Below, one piece after another: positions 20,293 to 30,903 of a stretch of 64,000 nt of DNA. Both the position numbers and the translations under genes were made by a program. Origin of the DNA: Kibdelosporangium philippinense (GTDB taxonomy: Bacteria > Actinomycetota > Actinomycetes > Mycobacteriales > Pseudonocardiaceae); NCBI RefSeq assembly GCF_021390435.2, contig NZ_JAJVCN010000001.1, forward strand, positions 3,162,001 to 3,226,000, in the 5' to 3' direction. Below the pieces are notes generated by a model. It had not been told where the DNA came from and searched no databases. It saw only the letters and a list, made by a program, of their open reading frames with translations. Positions within the stretch are counted from its first letter, which is position 1. Each line of letters starts with the position of its first letter.

Positions 20293-21278
20293 GCTAGCAG
20301 GTCCTCGTTGGCCGCCAGCAGGTCCCGACGGGTGAGCACCTCCTCGGCACGGTCGTCGATCAGGATGTTCGCGGTATTGAGGGTTCCGCCCGCGCCGCGC
20401 ACGTCGATCGCCGTGAGGGGCGGCAGCAGGGCCAGCAGGCGGTCGATCTCGGTGTGCAGCGCGATCGGGTCGGGCACGTGGAAGGTGTAGATGCGCAGGT
20501 GACCAGCGCGGCCAACGACACGCGCGCGCAGCACACCGGGCATGTGGGTGGGGATGTCCCCGGTGGTCAGCGCGACGGGTTTGGCCAGTCGGGTGGCGGT
20601 GTGGCCGCCTTCCGCGGCGACCACGTCCGGGCGAAACAGCAGCTTGCGGGCGCGTAGCCGCGCGTCGGCGTCGTGGTCGATGTCCTGGCGCGCGGTGGCG
20701 GGCGCGGGGATTTCGCCGACACGCCACGGCACGCGCAGCGAACGTACGGCGCCGTCCGGGCTTAGGCAGGTCATGGCGACGGTGTCGTCGCCGGGCGGCA
20801 GCCAGGTCAGCAACGGCCGCAGAGTCAGGCAGTCCAGGCCACGGGCGAGGCTGGCGGCGGCGTCCGGACACGCGGCTTGGGCGCCGATGAGGGCGACCGC
20901 CCACGCGATGGGCGTGCCGTTCCAGTGCGTGACCTGTGTTCCTGGCTGCAGGGCGGTGTATCCGGACACAACCCGGGTGACGAGGTATTCGCTGGTGGCG
21001 GTGCGTTCCAGGCGGAAGGGTAGGTAGGCGAAGCGGCTCGCGTACGGTTCGGGCAGCAGGTAGGTCTGGCCCATTGAGCGGTGCACGCCAGCCATTTCGC
21101 GGTGGAAGGCGCGTTCGTCGGTCATGTGCCGCACGAAGGACCGTAGCGACCGCAACCGGTGCACGGCGTCGGTGTGTCCGAATTGGAGTAGGGCACGGTC
21201 CACGATCGCGACGCGCTGTGCCGCGGTCAGTGGGGTGAGGGCCGCGGTGAACTCGGCAAGGCTCATCGCTTCGGGCAT
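20250..21278 (-). CDS. Truncated S41-peptidase-like protein
   Basis: 342 residues. The order of motifs follows long actinobacterial S41-like proteins: SLAEFTAALTPLTAAQRVAI, YLLPEPYASRFAYLPFRLE, QVTHWNGTPI, LLFRPDVVA, LRIYTFHVPDP and the core strand AIDVRGAGGTLN. In full-length members the last motif reads RGNGGG and is followed by the catalytic Ser/Lys region. Here the protein ends about 50 residues later, so that region is missing and the protein is probably inactive. ATG 21278 has GGAAGGGAGC upstream. It sits just below a sigma-factor remnant and hairpin. Confidence 0.6.
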   Translation of the reverse strand: MPEAMSLAEFTAALTPLTAAQRVAIVDRALLQFGHTDAVHRLRSLRSFVRHMTDERAFHREMAGVHRSMGQTYLLPEPYASRFAYLPFRLERTATSEYLVTRVVSGYTALQPGTQVTHWNGTPIAWAVALIGAQAACPDAAASLARGLDCLTLRPLLTWLPPGDDTVAMTCLSPDGAVRSLRVPWRVGEIPAPATARQDIDHDADARLRARKLLFRPDVVAAEGGHTATRLAKPVALTTGDIPTHMPGVLRARVVGRAGHLRIYTFHVPDPIALHTEIDRLLALLPPLTAIDVRGAGGTLNTANILIDDRAEEVLTRRDLLAANEDLLAQLNTGTNATANRP

Positions 21279-21336
21279 GTCGCGCTCCCTTCCGCTTCAG
21301 AACCACAGAGCTGCCGGAACGCGTCGTGATACGACA

Positions 21337-21378
21337 GGTCAGGCCGGGTGGCCGGAAATTCGGCCACCCGGCCTGACC
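21337..21378. terminator. 18-bp perfect hairpin
   Basis: GGTCAGGCCGGGTGGCCG (21337-21354), a six-base loop (GAAATT), then the exact reverse complement (21361-21378). It lies 3 bases beyond the stop of the sigma-factor remnant on the minus strand. There is no U-tract, consistent with actinobacterial hairpin terminators. It may work in both directions. Confidence 0.85.
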
Positions 21379-21381
21379 GGG

Positions 21382-21717
21382 TTAATGCAGGTGGAATGAC
21401 GGAGTGAGCAGGACCAGCCGGTCCTCCGGGCCCGTTTTGGTGAACGGGACTTCGGCGGGTTCGTCGGACACGTTTTCCTTGCGGAACCAGCCAAGGCGCC
21501 GTTCGGACAGGAACGTCCGCACGAGCGTCTGGCGGGCGTAGGCGTTCAACGCCTGATGCCGGGTGACACGCCGCCATGCCAGGTACAACTTGGTGAAGGT
21601 CACCTGGACAAGGTCTTCGGCCCGGTGCCAGTCGCCGCACAGCAGATATGCCGTCCGACGCATGGCATCCGACCGCGCCGCGAAATAGTCCGCGAACGCG
21701 GTGTCCCGATCGGTCAT
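21382..21717 (-). pseudogene. SigE-family ECF sigma factor, region 4 missing
   Basis: 111 residues starting MTDRDTAFADYFAARSDAMR. Region 2 is intact (RRTAYLLCGDWHRAEDLVQV, then TFTKLYLAWRRV), followed by the family linker RTFLSERRLGWFRKENVSDE and EDRLVLL. Family members continue into region 4 (the -35-binding HTH), but here the frame changes to TPSFHLH and stops, immediately before the 18-bp hairpin. Without region 4 it cannot act as a normal ECF sigma factor. Truncation rather than a sequencing error is suggested by the hairpin directly following. Confidence 0.7.
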
Positions 21718-21763
21718 CAATCCCCCCGGGGTCGTGCTTCTCGGTGCTGGGTTACTGCGGTAG

Positions 21764-23653
21764 TCACGCGCGCTGAAGCTCGCCGGGTTGCACGAGCCGG
21801 GCCAGAAGTTCCCCGAATTCCTCCCACCACGGCAGGTGTTCGGATCTGGGCAGGTACTGGCGTCGCTGGGCGCGCAAGGCGTCGACTTTCGCCTGCATCG
21901 CCGCGGCGGTGTCCACATCCAGGGCAAGTGCTTCGCGTAGCGCGGTGAGCAGGGTGGTTTCGGCGTCGTCGGTGACTGAGTCGGCGCCTGCGAGCCATGC
22001 GGCGCACCCGTAGGTCAGGGCGCGTTCGCCGACGGTGAGTTCCGCTGGGTCGGGCAGGCCGTCGGGAACCGTGTCCAGGTGTAGCGCTTCGGCTACGACG
22101 TCCAGGGCGTGCTGTTCGGCGTGGTTGATCTGGTTGTCCGCACGGGCCACCGCGCTGGTGGCTTCGAAGATTGCGGCGCGCGCGGCGGGTGACAGGCCGC
22201 GCACCAGCGCCGCGGTGCGGGCTTGCTGGTCGGCGACCATGTCGTCGAGCAGGGTGGCGCTACGGGCGGCGTCGGTGAGCACGACCGGGTCCAGCAGCCT
22301 TTCGGCGGTGGCTGGGGGTGCGATGCCGAGTTGGATGACGGCGTCTTTGATGGTGGTGTTGTGGTCGCGGGCGTGGTGGGCGGCTCGTGCTCCCGCGTCG
22401 TAGCCGTAGACGCCTCCAACCACTGTGGACAGTCCGAGGGAACGCTCGGCTGTGCGGCGATTGTGTTCTGTGTCTATGTCGATGTCGCGCAGGCATTTGT
22501 CGGCGAACAGCGGCATCGTGTTGGTCAGCAGCCGGATGGATTCGAAGAGGTTTTTCACGATCACCGCCGTCCAGGCGTTGAAGTCCAGCTCCGCGCCTTC
22601 CACCGCCATCGTGACCACCGTGTCGTTGCCGCAGACCTGCAGGCCGACCTGCACCACCAACTCGGCCATCACGGGGTTGACCTTGCCGGGCATGAAGGAC
22701 GACCCGGCCTGCACGGCCGGTAGCCGGATCTCGCCGAGGCCCGCGCGGTTTCCGCTGGCCAGCAGCCGCAGGTCTTTCGCTATTTTGATCAGCCCGCAGG
22801 CCAGGGCTTTGAAGATCGTGGAGATGTACTGGAAGACGTCGCCGTTCTGGAAGGCGTCGAAGAAATCCGGGTGCCGGCGCAACGGCAGCGACGTGACCTC
22901 GCGCAGACGCGGGTAGATGGCGTCGATGTATCCGGCGCCGACGCCCAGGCCGGTGCCCACGACTGTGCCGCCCATGGGCACGTCCAGGCAGGCTTCAGCC
23001 GCGGCGGTCAGCCGGAGCACTCCTCGGCGGGCCACGGCGAGGTAGGCGCCGAAGGCTTGGCCGAAGGTGACCGGGACCGCGTCCTGCAAACACGTCCGCG
23101 ACAGTTTCACGGTGTCCTGGTGCTGGATGACTTTCTCCTCGAGCACGACGGCGAGGTGCTCGGCGGCGTCACGCAGCCGCAGGATGTCGCGGTGCAGGGC
23201 GATGTTCACCGCGGTGGCCATGGCGTCTGATGTGGACTGTCCGGCGTTGACGTGGTTGTTGGGGTGAACGAATTCGTAGCCGCGCTGCCCGGACAGCAGT
23301 TCGTTGGCGCGGTTGGCGATGACTTCGTTGACGTTCATGTTCGGCGAGACGCCGCCGCCCGCGGACAGCACGTCGACCGGGAACTGCTCAGGGCCGAGGG
23401 TGCCGTCGATGATCTCCTCGGCGGCCTGGGCGATGGCGTGCGCGACGGGTGGGCGCAGCACGCCGATGTCCATATTGGCCAGTGCGGCGGCTTTCTTGAC
23501 CTGGGCGATGGCGTGCAGCAGCGTGGTTTGGCCGCCCAGGGTCTGGCCGGAGACGTCGAAGTTGCCGCGGGCGCGTTCGGTCTGCACGCCGTAGTAGGCG
23601 TGCGCGGGCAGGGTGACCGGGCCGAGGGAGTCGTGTTCGACCCGGGTGGTCAT
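21764..23653 (-). CDS. Aspartase/fumarase-superfamily lyase with C-terminal TerB-like extension
   Basis: 629 residues. Residues 1-470 follow aspartase (L-aspartate to fumarate and NH3): GGGVSPNMNVNEVIANRAN, HPNNHVNAGQSTSDAM, the signature loop GSSFMPGKVNP at 317-327 (catalytic Ser318), and EGAELDFNAWTAVI. Position 188, in SRTCLQDAVP, is Cys; aspartases usually have Gln and fumarases His, so the substrate may differ. The last 150 residues are additional and contain two acidic TerB-like helices (ARADNQINHAEQHAL and AGADSVTDDAETTLL). It overlaps the upstream methyltransferase by 4 bases. A nitrosuccinate-lyase-type activity is an alternative, but no CreE-like partner is nearby. Confidence 0.85.
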   Translation of the reverse strand: MTTRVEHDSLGPVTLPAHAYYGVQTERARGNFDVSGQTLGGQTTLLHAIAQVKKAAALANMDIGVLRPPVAHAIAQAAEEIIDGTLGPEQFPVDVLSAGGGVSPNMNVNEVIANRANELLSGQRGYEFVHPNNHVNAGQSTSDAMATAVNIALHRDILRLRDAAEHLAVVLEEKVIQHQDTVKLSRTCLQDAVPVTFGQAFGAYLAVARRGVLRLTAAAEACLDVPMGGTVVGTGLGVGAGYIDAIYPRLREVTSLPLRRHPDFFDAFQNGDVFQYISTIFKALACGLIKIAKDLRLLASGNRAGLGEIRLPAVQAGSSFMPGKVNPVMAELVVQVGLQVCGNDTVVTMAVEGAELDFNAWTAVIVKNLFESIRLLTNTMPLFADKCLRDIDIDTEHNRRTAERSLGLSTVVGGVYGYDAGARAAHHARDHNTTIKDAVIQLGIAPPATAERLLDPVVLTDAARSATLLDDMVADQQARTAALVRGLSPAARAAIFEATSAVARADNQINHAEQHALDVVAEALHLDTVPDGLPDPAELTVGERALTYGCAAWLAGADSVTDDAETTLLTALREALALDVDTAAAMQAKVDALRAQRRQYLPRSEHLPWWEEFGELLARLVQPGELQRA

Positions 23654-24405
23654 GACTGCTCGCCCCGGTAGCGGGCGGCGACGAACGCGCTGGCGGCGTT
23701 GAGTTTCTCGCTGAGTTCGTAGGCGCCGAGGACTTCGAATCCGTGGTTGTCCAGGTAGTGCTCGAGCTCTTTGGGGTAGATCAGGCGGAAGTTCACGTGG
23801 TCGTGCACGAGTCCTTGGGCGCGGCGCCAGGTGCGGCGGCGTTCCAGCAGTTGCTGGGCGTAGTGGTGGCGGTATTCGGCGATCGCTTCGGCGCGCAGGT
23901 CGGGGATGTCGATGGTGAAGCTGCGCGGGAGTTTGTCGGTGCGTTGCGGGTCGATCATCTCCAGGATGAGCACGGTGCCGGGCTGGCTGTGGGCGGCGAA
24001 GGTGGCGATGGCTTTGTCGATGTCGCGGTTGGCGTGGATGTTGGCCAGCGCGTAGCCGAAGCAGGTGATCGCCTCGAAGGCGCGCTCCAGCCGCAGGGTG
24101 CGCATGTCGCCGGTCTGGAAGTTGATCTCGGGACGCCGGGTGCGGGCGTAGTCGATCATGGCCTGCTGGTGGTCGACGCCGACCACGTCGGGGATGTGGG
24201 TGGCGAGGTATTCCAGGTCACGCCCGGTGCCGCAGCCGATGTCCAGCAGGCTCTCGGCGCGGCGGCCGAGTTGGTCGTGCAGGATGGTCTCGGCGAGTTT
24301 GGCTACGGCGTGGCCCGCGCCGTCGTAGACGACTTCGTAGAGCTCGGGGTGGCGGTAGAGCAGGTTGCTGACATCGCTGACGTCACGGTCGGTCTGCCTG
24401 TCCAT
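23650..24405 (-). CDS. SAM-dependent methyltransferase, class I
   Basis: 251 residues. SAM-binding motif I is LLDIGCGTGRDLEYLA, followed by the acidic VVGVDHQQAMIDYAR, motif TGDMRTLRL and post-motif ITCFGYALANI. The C-terminal region resembles small-molecule N- or C-methyltransferases of the TylM1/DesVI style. It precedes the aspartase-like gene on the minus strand and overlaps it by 4 bases (ATGA), implying coordinated production. A small amino-acid-like substrate is plausible but not shown. Confidence 0.85.
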   Translation of the reverse strand: MDRQTDRDVSDVSNLLYRHPELYEVVYDGAGHAVAKLAETILHDQLGRRAESLLDIGCGTGRDLEYLATHIPDVVGVDHQQAMIDYARTRRPEINFQTGDMRTLRLERAFEAITCFGYALANIHANRDIDKAIATFAAHSQPGTVLILEMIDPQRTDKLPRSFTIDIPDLRAEAIAEYRHHYAQQLLERRRTWRRAQGLVHDHVNFRLIYPKELEHYLDNHGFEVLGAYELSEKLNAASAFVAARYRGEQS

Positions 24406-24494
24406 GCCCTTCGATGGTCCTCACCCGCTCGATCCACATCCAGCACGCAGGGTGAAGTTCACTCGGTCGTGAAAAGATAGATAACCTCACAGCT

Positions 24495-24512
24495 GTGCCC
24501 GATTTCGGGCAC
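24495..24512. promoter_or_regulatory. Inverted repeat between divergent units
   Basis: GTGCCCGA-TT-TCGGGCAC, perfect 8-bp arms with a 2-base centre. It lies 43 bases upstream of the small HU-like gene and 89 bases upstream of the methyltransferase start. The short centre suits a dimeric-protein operator better than a hairpin terminator. Confidence 0.45.
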
Positions 24513-24555
24513 GGAAGTTGAGTTGGGGGTGGGTTTGGTGCCAGGCTCGGACGCC

Positions 24556-24816
24556 ATGACGCAGACGGAGCTGGTGCGGCACGTGGTCGCCTCGACCGGG
24601 CTGGCTCCGGAGACGGCGGCGCGGCTGGTCGCGGATGTGGTCGCTTACTTCGGCGAGACAGCCGAGCAGTTCGTGCGCCGCAGGCACGCGGAGTTGCGGC
24701 GCCGGCACTACGGCAACGCCGACATCTGGCCGGTGATCGCGGCTGAGCTGGGTGAGCGGCGGGTCGCGGCGCCAGAGCTCTCGGAGCGTCAGTTGCGGCG
24801 AATCGTGTACGGCTGA
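24556..24816 (+). CDS. Small protein with HU-like N-terminus, function unknown
   Basis: 86 residues from ATG 24556. The first 32 (MTQTELVRHVVASTGLAPET onward) look like the N-terminal helical pair of HU/IHF DNA-bending proteins. The rest (RRRHAELRRRHYGNADIWPV to ERQLRRIVYG) matches a small conserved bacterial family that I recall but cannot name. It is basic, with many arginines, consistent with nucleic-acid binding. It precedes glmS by 16 bases on the same strand, so the two are probably co-transcribed. Confidence 0.7.
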   Translation: MTQTELVRHVVASTGLAPETAARLVADVVAYFGETAEQFVRRRHAELRRRHYGNADIWPVIAAELGERRVAAPELSERQLRRIVYG

Positions 24817-24832
24817 AAGGGACTCGCTATTC

Positions 24833-26629
<1,797 letters not shown>

Positions 26630-26679
26630 GTCCGTTTCGTTCAAGACTGGTTTTCAGGGTTGGTTTTAGGGTTCGGCCC

Positions 26680-27066
26680 ATGACTGTTCGACTGAATGCG
26701 ATCTCGATCGTGGTCGCGGACATGGGCCGTTCCCTGGCGTTCTACCGGCTGCTGGGGTTGGCGATTCCCGCTGAGGCGGATTCCCAGCCGCATGTGGAGG
26801 TGGATGTGCCGGGCGGGATGCGGTTGTTGTGGGACACCGAGGCGACGATCCGCTCGTTCGCCCCTGGGTGGCAGCGTCGCGGCAGTGGCGGGATGTCGCT
26901 GGCGTTCGCGGCTGAGGACGCGGCCGGGGTGGACAAGATGTACGCGCAGCTGGCGGATGCGGGGTATCACGGTGAGTTGGCGCCGTGGGATGCGTTCTGG
27001 GGTCAGCGGTACGCGGTTGTGCATGATCCGGACGGCAACGGCGTGGACTTGTTCGCGGCGCTGTGA
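26680..27066 (+). CDS. VOC-family (glyoxalase-fold) protein
   Basis: 128 residues with the two beta-alpha-beta-beta-beta modules of the vicinal-oxygen-chelate superfamily: ISIVVADMGRSLAFYRLLGL at the start and VVHDPDGNGVDLF at the end. Metal-ligand positions include HVEVD and the Asp/Glu near the C-terminus. It could be a lyase, dioxygenase or antibiotic-binding protein. It lies 50 bases after glmS and converges on the second rox-type gene, separated by a hairpin. Confidence 0.85.
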   Translation: MTVRLNAISIVVADMGRSLAFYRLLGLAIPAEADSQPHVEVDVPGGMRLLWDTEATIRSFAPGWQRRGSGGMSLAFAAEDAAGVDKMYAQLADAGYHGELAPWDAFWGQRYAVVHDPDGNGVDLFAAL

Positions 27067-27072
27067 CAGATG

Positions 27073-27108
27073 CCCGCTGGCATGGCCGTGTTCAGCGATG
27101 CCAGCGGG
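27073..27108. terminator. Hairpin between converging genes
   Basis: CCCGCTGGCAT (27073-27083) and ATGCCAGCGGG (27098-27108): a perfect 11-bp stem with a 14-base loop just after the VOC stop codon. It lies between two converging genes, so it probably ends transcription in both directions. Confidence 0.75.
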
Positions 27109-27156
27109 ACGAGTCGGCTGGTCGGCGTTGCCGCTGCCGACGTGCCGGATGGGTGA

Positions 27157-28647
<1,491 letters not shown>

Positions 28648-28707
28648 CTACGTCTGTCGCCCGACCGTGACGGGAAGGGGGAGCACCCACGTCGATCCTG
28701 CGTTCAT
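28648..28707 (-). CDS. Nineteen-residue leader ORF before the rox-type gene
   Basis: ATG 28707 encodes MNAGSTWVLPLPVTVGRQT and stops at 28648, 48 bases before the monooxygenase start. The ribosome site AGGAGGTGA (28721-28713) sits 5 bases upstream and is the best Shine-Dalgarno match I noticed in the window. That implies strong translation of a peptide with no domain, typical of regulatory leader peptides. The peptide contains Leu-Pro-Leu-Pro followed by Val-Thr-Val. Coding is inferred from the ribosome site alone. Confidence 0.5.
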   Translation of the reverse strand: MNAGSTWVLPLPVTVGRQT

Positions 28708-28712
28708 GGGTC

Positions 28713-28771
28713 TCACCTCCTCGGGCGGTGTCATGGCCGACGGCAAGCTACAAGCCCGAGGATCTTGCCGT
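28713..28771 (-). promoter_or_regulatory. Candidate H-type pseudoknot covering a ribosome-binding site
   Basis: Read on the minus strand. Stem 1 is ACGGCAAG (28771-28764) with CTTGCCGT (28747-28740). Its loop contains TCCTCGGGC (28762-28754), exactly complementary to GCCCGAGGA (28726-28718). The latter overlaps the first three bases of the Shine-Dalgarno core GGAGGTGA. Stems of 8 and 9 perfect pairs in interleaved order make an H-type pseudoknot that would hide part of the leader-ORF ribosome site. This is the architecture of translation-controlling riboswitches, but I recognise no known class. Confidence 0.5.
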
Positions 28772-28829
28772 CCACTTCTTTTCCGGGACGTGTTGATCTC
28801 AAGCGTCCTTGAAGTCTTACCGTCGCGAC

Positions 28830-29177
28830 ATGGGATTCGTGCAGGTGCGGTTCGCGCGGCCGACGGACAGGCTGGCCGAGGTGGTGGCGTTCTATGCGGA
28901 GGGTCTCGGGTTGCCCGGTGCGGGCTGTCACCTGGAGTTCACGTCCCATGTGGACGGTAGTCCGGGACCGGCGCCGACCGAGGAGAACCTGCTGGTGCTG
29001 TATTTCGGCGATGCGGCGGGGATGGCCGAAGTGGTCGAGCGGCTCGGTGCGGCGGGGCATGCGCCGGTGGGGTTGGAGAACCCGTATTGGTCCGCCAACG
29101 GCGCGCTGGGGTTCGCCGATCCGGACGGGTGGCGGGTCGTGCTGGTGCCGCAACCGGTGTTCGCGGCTACCGGGTGA
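28830..29177 (+). CDS. VOC-family (glyoxalase-fold) protein
   Basis: 115 residues from ATG 28830: MGFVQVRFARPTDRLAEVVA, then FYAEGLGLPG, and GALGFADPDGWRVVLV at the end. Single-domain members usually act as dimers. It is divergent from the leader/rox-type unit and converges on the hydrolase gene, overlapping it by 11 bases. Two VOC genes flank the second rox-type gene; related proteins can bind or modify antibiotics, but that role is only suggested by position. Confidence 0.82.
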   Translation: MGFVQVRFARPTDRLAEVVAFYAEGLGLPGAGCHLEFTSHVDGSPGPAPTEENLLVLYFGDAAGMAEVVERLGAAGHAPVGLENPYWSANGALGFADPDGWRVVLVPQPVFAATG

Positions 29178-29967
29178 CGTGGATGGCGTCGATGAGTGCT
29201 GGACCGTCGAGCAGGACGCGGTCGTTGTGGTCGGCGCCGGGGATCTCCACGAGGGTGGCGTTGGCCGCGCGGGCGACCTCGCGGCTCTGCTCGGGCGGGA
29301 TGACGGTGTCGTGGGTTCCGAGGACGACCGTGACCGGCGCGGTCACGCGCGTGATGGTCTCGGCGACGGGGAATCGGTCACGCAGCAGCAGCCGTACGGG
29401 CAGAAACGGGTAATGCTCGCCGCCCGCGGCGGCCAGCTCGGTGAACGGTGAGCGCAGCACGAGCGCGGCGGGCGGGTGCTCGGCGGCCAGGTCGGTGACC
29501 ACGGCCGAGCCGAGGCTTTCGCCGTAATAGATCAACTGCCCGGGCGGGACCTGCAGGTCCTGGGTGAGGAATCGGTGTGCGGCGCGGATGTCCTGGCGTA
29601 GACCGTCTTCGCTAGGGCTGCCGGGGTTGCCGCCGTAGCCGCGGTAATCGAGCAACAACACGGCCATGCCGCGCGCGGACAATGCCGCCGCCAGGGGCGC
29701 GCGGTCCGCGCGGTTACCGGCGTTGCCTGGGGCGACGAGCACGACGGCGTGCGGGCCGGGTTGTGCGGGCGGGACGAGCCAGGCGCCGAGGGTGAGGCCG
29801 TCACTGGTGCGCATGGCGACGTCGGTCGCGCCGGGAAGGACGTCGCCTGCTCGCGGGACCGGGCTGCTGTCGGGCAGGTAGATCAGTTTGCGCTGAAACA
29901 GCCAGATCAGGCCCAACAGCAGCACGACCACGCCAAGGACCGCGAGCGTCACGCGCAGCAGGGTCAT
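29167..29967 (-). CDS. Membrane-anchored alpha/beta hydrolase
   Basis: 266 residues. Residues about 5-25 are a signal anchor (VTLAVLGVVVLLLGLIWLF), so the catalytic domain is probably outside the membrane. Motifs: VVLVAPGNAGNRAD (oxyanion), LLDYRGYGGNPGSPSEDG, the elbow YYGESLGSA (Ser), Asp in GTHDTVIPPEQ and His in GADHND. This is the COG1073/ABHD-like group. It overlaps the DeoR stop by one base (TGATG), so the two are coupled. Confidence 0.85.
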   Translation of the reverse strand: MTLLRVTLAVLGVVVLLLGLIWLFQRKLIYLPDSSPVPRAGDVLPGATDVAMRTSDGLTLGAWLVPPAQPGPHAVVLVAPGNAGNRADRAPLAAALSARGMAVLLLDYRGYGGNPGSPSEDGLRQDIRAAHRFLTQDLQVPPGQLIYYGESLGSAVVTDLAAEHPPAALVLRSPFTELAAAGGEHYPFLPVRLLLRDRFPVAETITRVTAPVTVVLGTHDTVIPPEQSREVARAANATLVEIPGADHNDRVLLDGPALIDAIHVTR

Positions 29968-30752
29968 CAGGCGCGGATGACTTGGACGCCAGCGTCGGCG
30001 AAGGCGGCGACCGCGGCTGGTTCGGCGCCGGAGTCGGTGATCAGCACGTTGACCTGGCGGATCTCGCAGATGCGGGCGAAGGCGTGGCGGCCGAGTTTGG
30101 AGGAGTCGGCGACCACGATGACTTGCCGGGCGCGGGCGACCATCAGCTGGTTGATGCTGGCTTCGCCTTCGTTGTACGCGGTCGCGCCCTCGGTGGCGCT
30201 GATCGCGTCGACGCCGAGGAACAGGTGGTCGAGGGTGAGCTGTTCGAGCACCAGCGTGCCCAGCGGGCCGGTGAGTTCGTAGGACTGGGGGCGCACGACG
30301 CCGCCGGTGACCACGATCTTGACGTGCTGGCGCACGGTGAGTTCGTTGGCGATGTTCAAGGCGTTGGTCACGACCGTGAGTGCCGCGTCGCCGCCTGCCG
30401 CGAGCAGGTCCGCGCGGGTGGCCAGGGCGCGGGCGACTTCGGTGGTGGTGGTGCCGCCGTTGAGCCCGACGACGCCGCCGGGGCGGATCAGCGCGGAGGC
30501 GGCGCGCGCGATGCGGTCTTTCTCGGTGGCGTGGCGTGCGGTTTTGTAGCGCAGCGGCAGGTCGTAGGAGACGTTGTTGGCCGTCGCGCCGCCGCGGGTG
30601 CGGGTGACCATTTGCTGCTGGGCCAGGCGGTCGAGGTCGCGGCGGATGGTCGCGGTGGACACGTCCAGCTCGTGGGCGGCGGTCTCGACTTCCAGGCGCC
30701 CGTCGCGCGCGATGATTTCCAGTAAGGCGTTCCATCGCTCGTGCGACGCCAT
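29967..30752 (-). CDS. DeoR/GlpR-family transcriptional regulator
   Basis: 261 residues from ATG 30752, which has GGAAGGGGAGA upstream. The N-terminal HTH (RWNALLEIIARDGRLEVETA, then VSTATIRRDLDRLAQQQMV) is followed by the sugar-phosphate-binding DeoR C-domain (GLNGGTTTTEVARAL, VVTNALNIANEL, TGGVVRPQSYELTGP, VVADSSKLGRHAF). It is divergent from the SIS-ROK-PfkB-aldolase operon and probably represses it until a phosphosugar accumulates. Confidence 0.93.
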   Translation of the reverse strand: MASHERWNALLEIIARDGRLEVETAAHELDVSTATIRRDLDRLAQQQMVTRTRGGATANNVSYDLPLRYKTARHATEKDRIARAASALIRPGGVVGLNGGTTTTEVARALATRADLLAAGGDAALTVVTNALNIANELTVRQHVKIVVTGGVVRPQSYELTGPLGTLVLEQLTLDHLFLGVDAISATEGATAYNEGEASINQLMVARARQVIVVADSSKLGRHAFARICEIRQVNVLITDSGAEPAAVAAFADAGVQVIRA

Positions 30753-30833
30753 CGGTGTCTCCCCTTCCACGCGGTGAATCGGTGCAGATCGTCACAGTAA
30801 ATCGACTGAAACGCCAACAACCACGCCCAGTCT

Positions 30834-30889
30834 TGCGTGAACATGCATGCTCTGACCTACTATGAAACACAATTGCTCACGTTCACGCA
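30834..30889. promoter_or_regulatory. DeoR-type operator halves flanking a promoter
   Basis: TGCGTGAAC (30834-30842) and GTTCACGCA (30881-30889) are perfect 9-bp inverted halves 38 bases apart. Between them lies TACTAT (30858-30863), a likely -10 for the sugar operon that starts at 30904. A tetrameric DeoR repressor bridging the two halves would close this promoter. The repeat is seen; its role is inference. Confidence 0.55.
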
Positions 30890-30903
30890 CAGGTTGAGGT
30901 CTT

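Noticed and set aside
28740..28771. A second RAE in front of the second rox-type gene
   Set aside because: Only partial half-sites with wrong spacing; the sequence is better explained as the first stem of the pseudoknot.
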